A DNA stretch of 19,923 nucleotides from positions 1-19,923 of the forward strand of contig NZ_JAEQMG010000099.1 of NCBI RefSeq assembly GCF_016680995.1, read 5' to 3'. A model generated the notes under the pieces. It was not told where the DNA came from and searched no databases. It saw only the letters and a list, made by a program, of their open reading frames with translations. The first letter of the stretch is position 1. Each line of letters starts with the position of its first letter. Of the stretch, positions 18,862 through 19,923 are shown in pieces. The stretch comes from Ruminococcus difficilis. Lineage in GTDB: Bacteria; Bacillota_A; Clostridia; Oscillospirales; Acutalibacteraceae. The position numbers and the translations under genes were made by a program.

Positions 18862-19923
18862 TCAAGATAATACTGTTGAATCAACGATAATCTTAAAAGC
18901 GTTTTTATCAACCACGATCTTTTCAATCAAACTTTTGGTATCAATTGTTTCTTTATATATTTGCAGTATTGACCTTGTGTACTCGTCAATCTCCGACTGT
19001 TTGATGGTACGCGACTGACAGCCGGACGTACGCTCTACCTGTCCGGCGCAACGCCAAATGATTTCGCCTTTGCGCGTTTTGATACGGCGGTAGTTTCTTC
19101 CGCACTCGCAGCATTGTATTTTGCCTGACAAAGTATTGCCGGAGCTGAATCGTCCGTGTTTTCTGTCTGCTTCGCCGTTGTCTAAACACACGGTATTGCT
19201 TCTGCGTTGTTTTTCTTCCTGCACTTTTTCAAAAGTTGTCTTGTCAATGATTCCGACATGATTGTTCTCATATACATAGCGTGCTTTCTCACCTTTATTC
19301 CGCGTTTGCTTATCGGTGAACACGTTTTTACGAAACGTCTTTTGCAGCATGACATCTCCGATGTATTTCTCGTTGGAAAGAATCTTATCAATAGCGCACG
19401 ACGTCCATTTATCTTTTCCCGTTGGAGACGGGATTCTTCTGCTGCGCAATTCTTTTGATATTCCGGATAAACTGTTCCCGCCGAGATATAAATCAAAAAT
19501 CAAACAAACTACTTCGGCTTGTTCCTGACATATAACCAACTCGCCGTTCTCATCTTTTTGATAACCGTAACAAACGCGGTTTGCGAGCTTGGAAGTACCG
19601 GCTCTAAAACCAGTCTGTAACCCCCATTTGATATGTTCGCTTTTGTTTACACTTTCCTGCTGTGCTACTGCTTCAAATACTGTCATCATAAATTCTCCTT
19701 CCTGTTCTGTTAACGTTATTCCTTCATTTTGAAAACAAACATCAACGCCGATTTCTTTTAGCTTTCGTATAGCGACTAAAAAATCGAGTGTGTCTCGTGA
19801 AAACCGACTGATGGATTTTGTAAAGATGATATCGATCTTTCCATTTTTGCAGTCCTTGATCATCCGGTCAAATTCTTTTCTCGTAGTGCTTTTAATACCG
19901 CTGGCAATGTCGGCGTAAATACC
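18862..19923 (-). CDS. Large serine recombinase, C-terminal part (5' end outside window)
   Basis: 353 residues of a large serine recombinase are present; the frame runs open through the right edge, so the catalytic serine lies outside. Visible: the end of the resolvase domain (GIYADIASGIKSTTRKEFDR, then KIDIIFTKSISRFSRDTLDFL), the Recombinase domain (about 115-235: GYQKDENGELVICQEQAEVV, then IPSPTGKDKWTSCAIDKILSNEKYIGD), and a zinc ribbon (CCECGRNYRRI...WRCAG...SGCQS). It would catalyse integration and excision of a transposon or ICE of the Tn4451/Tn5397 type. It lies on the same strand as, and directly upstream of, the tetR-headed operon, with only about 70 bases before the tetR promoter. 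Confidence 0.92.
   Translation of the reverse strand, partial: GIYADIASGIKSTTRKEFDRMIKDCKNGKIDIIFTKSISRFSRDTLDFLVAIRKLKEIGVDVCFQNEGITLTEQEGEFMMTVFEAVAQQESVNKSEHIKWGLQTGFRAGTSKLANRVCYGYQKDENGELVICQEQAEVVCLIFDLYLGGNSLSGISKELRSRRIPSPTGKDKWTSCAIDKILSNEKYIGDVMLQKTFRKNVFTDKQTRNKGEKARYVYENNHVGIIDKTTFEKVQEEKQRRSNTVCLDNGEADRKHGRFSSGNTLSGKIQCCECGRNYRRIKTRKGEIIWRCAGQVERTSGCQSRTIKQSEIDEYTRSILQIYKETIDTKSLIEKIVVDKNAFKIIVDSTVLS

Noticed and set aside
1..19923. CRISPR arrays, tRNA or rRNA genes
   Set aside because: No regularly spaced 20-40 base repeats with spacers, no cloverleaf-like segments with conserved TTC arms and no rRNA-like sequence were noticed.

Overview
The window looks like accessory DNA from a gut-type Firmicute, probably class Clostridia. 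This rests on strong GGAGG-type ribosome binding sites, TTGACA-17-TATAAT promoters, low-to-medium GC, and mobile-element families common in that group (Int/Xre/Xis/MobL, TnpV, large serine recombinase). The species cannot be named from the sequence. There are no rRNA or tRNA genes and no CRISPR array.

Layout. (1) 1-103 is the 5' end of a leftward C_GCAxxG_C_C-type gene with its own promoter. (2) About 220-4560 is a compact integrative mobilizable element: tyrosine integrase (-), Xre-type regulator (-), a divergent control region, an excisionase-like protein (+), a large inverted repeat that is a good oriT candidate, and a MobA/MobL relaxase (+) closed by a terminator. (3) 4764-7383 is a rightward locus: a TetR regulator whose promoter is built on two operators, an iron-sulfur-flavoprotein-like oxidoreductase, and an AraC regulator fused to a GyrI-like effector domain. 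(4) 7327-8783 is a junkyard of mobile-element debris: a truncated tnpV, a VOC gene cut off after eight or nine codons, a 59-codon mobile-element protein, and a promoter/leader/terminator unit. (5) 8784-18723 is a leftward run of about 10 kb of tightly packed genes, all on one strand and starting with a second TetR: split VOC protein, ABC exporter ATPase and permease, GNAT, Isf-like flavoprotein, CDP-alcohol phosphatidyltransferase, isochorismatase-like hydrolase, GNAT, PPOX-like protein, GyrI-like protein, MBL hydrolase, DUF1330, second GyrI-like protein, CAT-like acetyltransferase, GNAT. (6) 18862-19923 is the C-terminal part of a large serine recombinase that runs off the window.

How they fit together. 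Both TetR promoters use the same operator, CTAAT-N4-ATTAG, in the same arrangement: one copy inside the -35/-10 spacer and one just after the -10. The two TetRs have almost identical recognition-helix regions. Both loci also carry an Isf-like flavoprotein, a GyrI-like domain and VOC sequence. I infer two related, possibly cross-talking stress or xenobiotic-response loci, the larger being a multi-enzyme modification/export operon between mobile-element sequences. The inducing compound cannot be read from the sequence.
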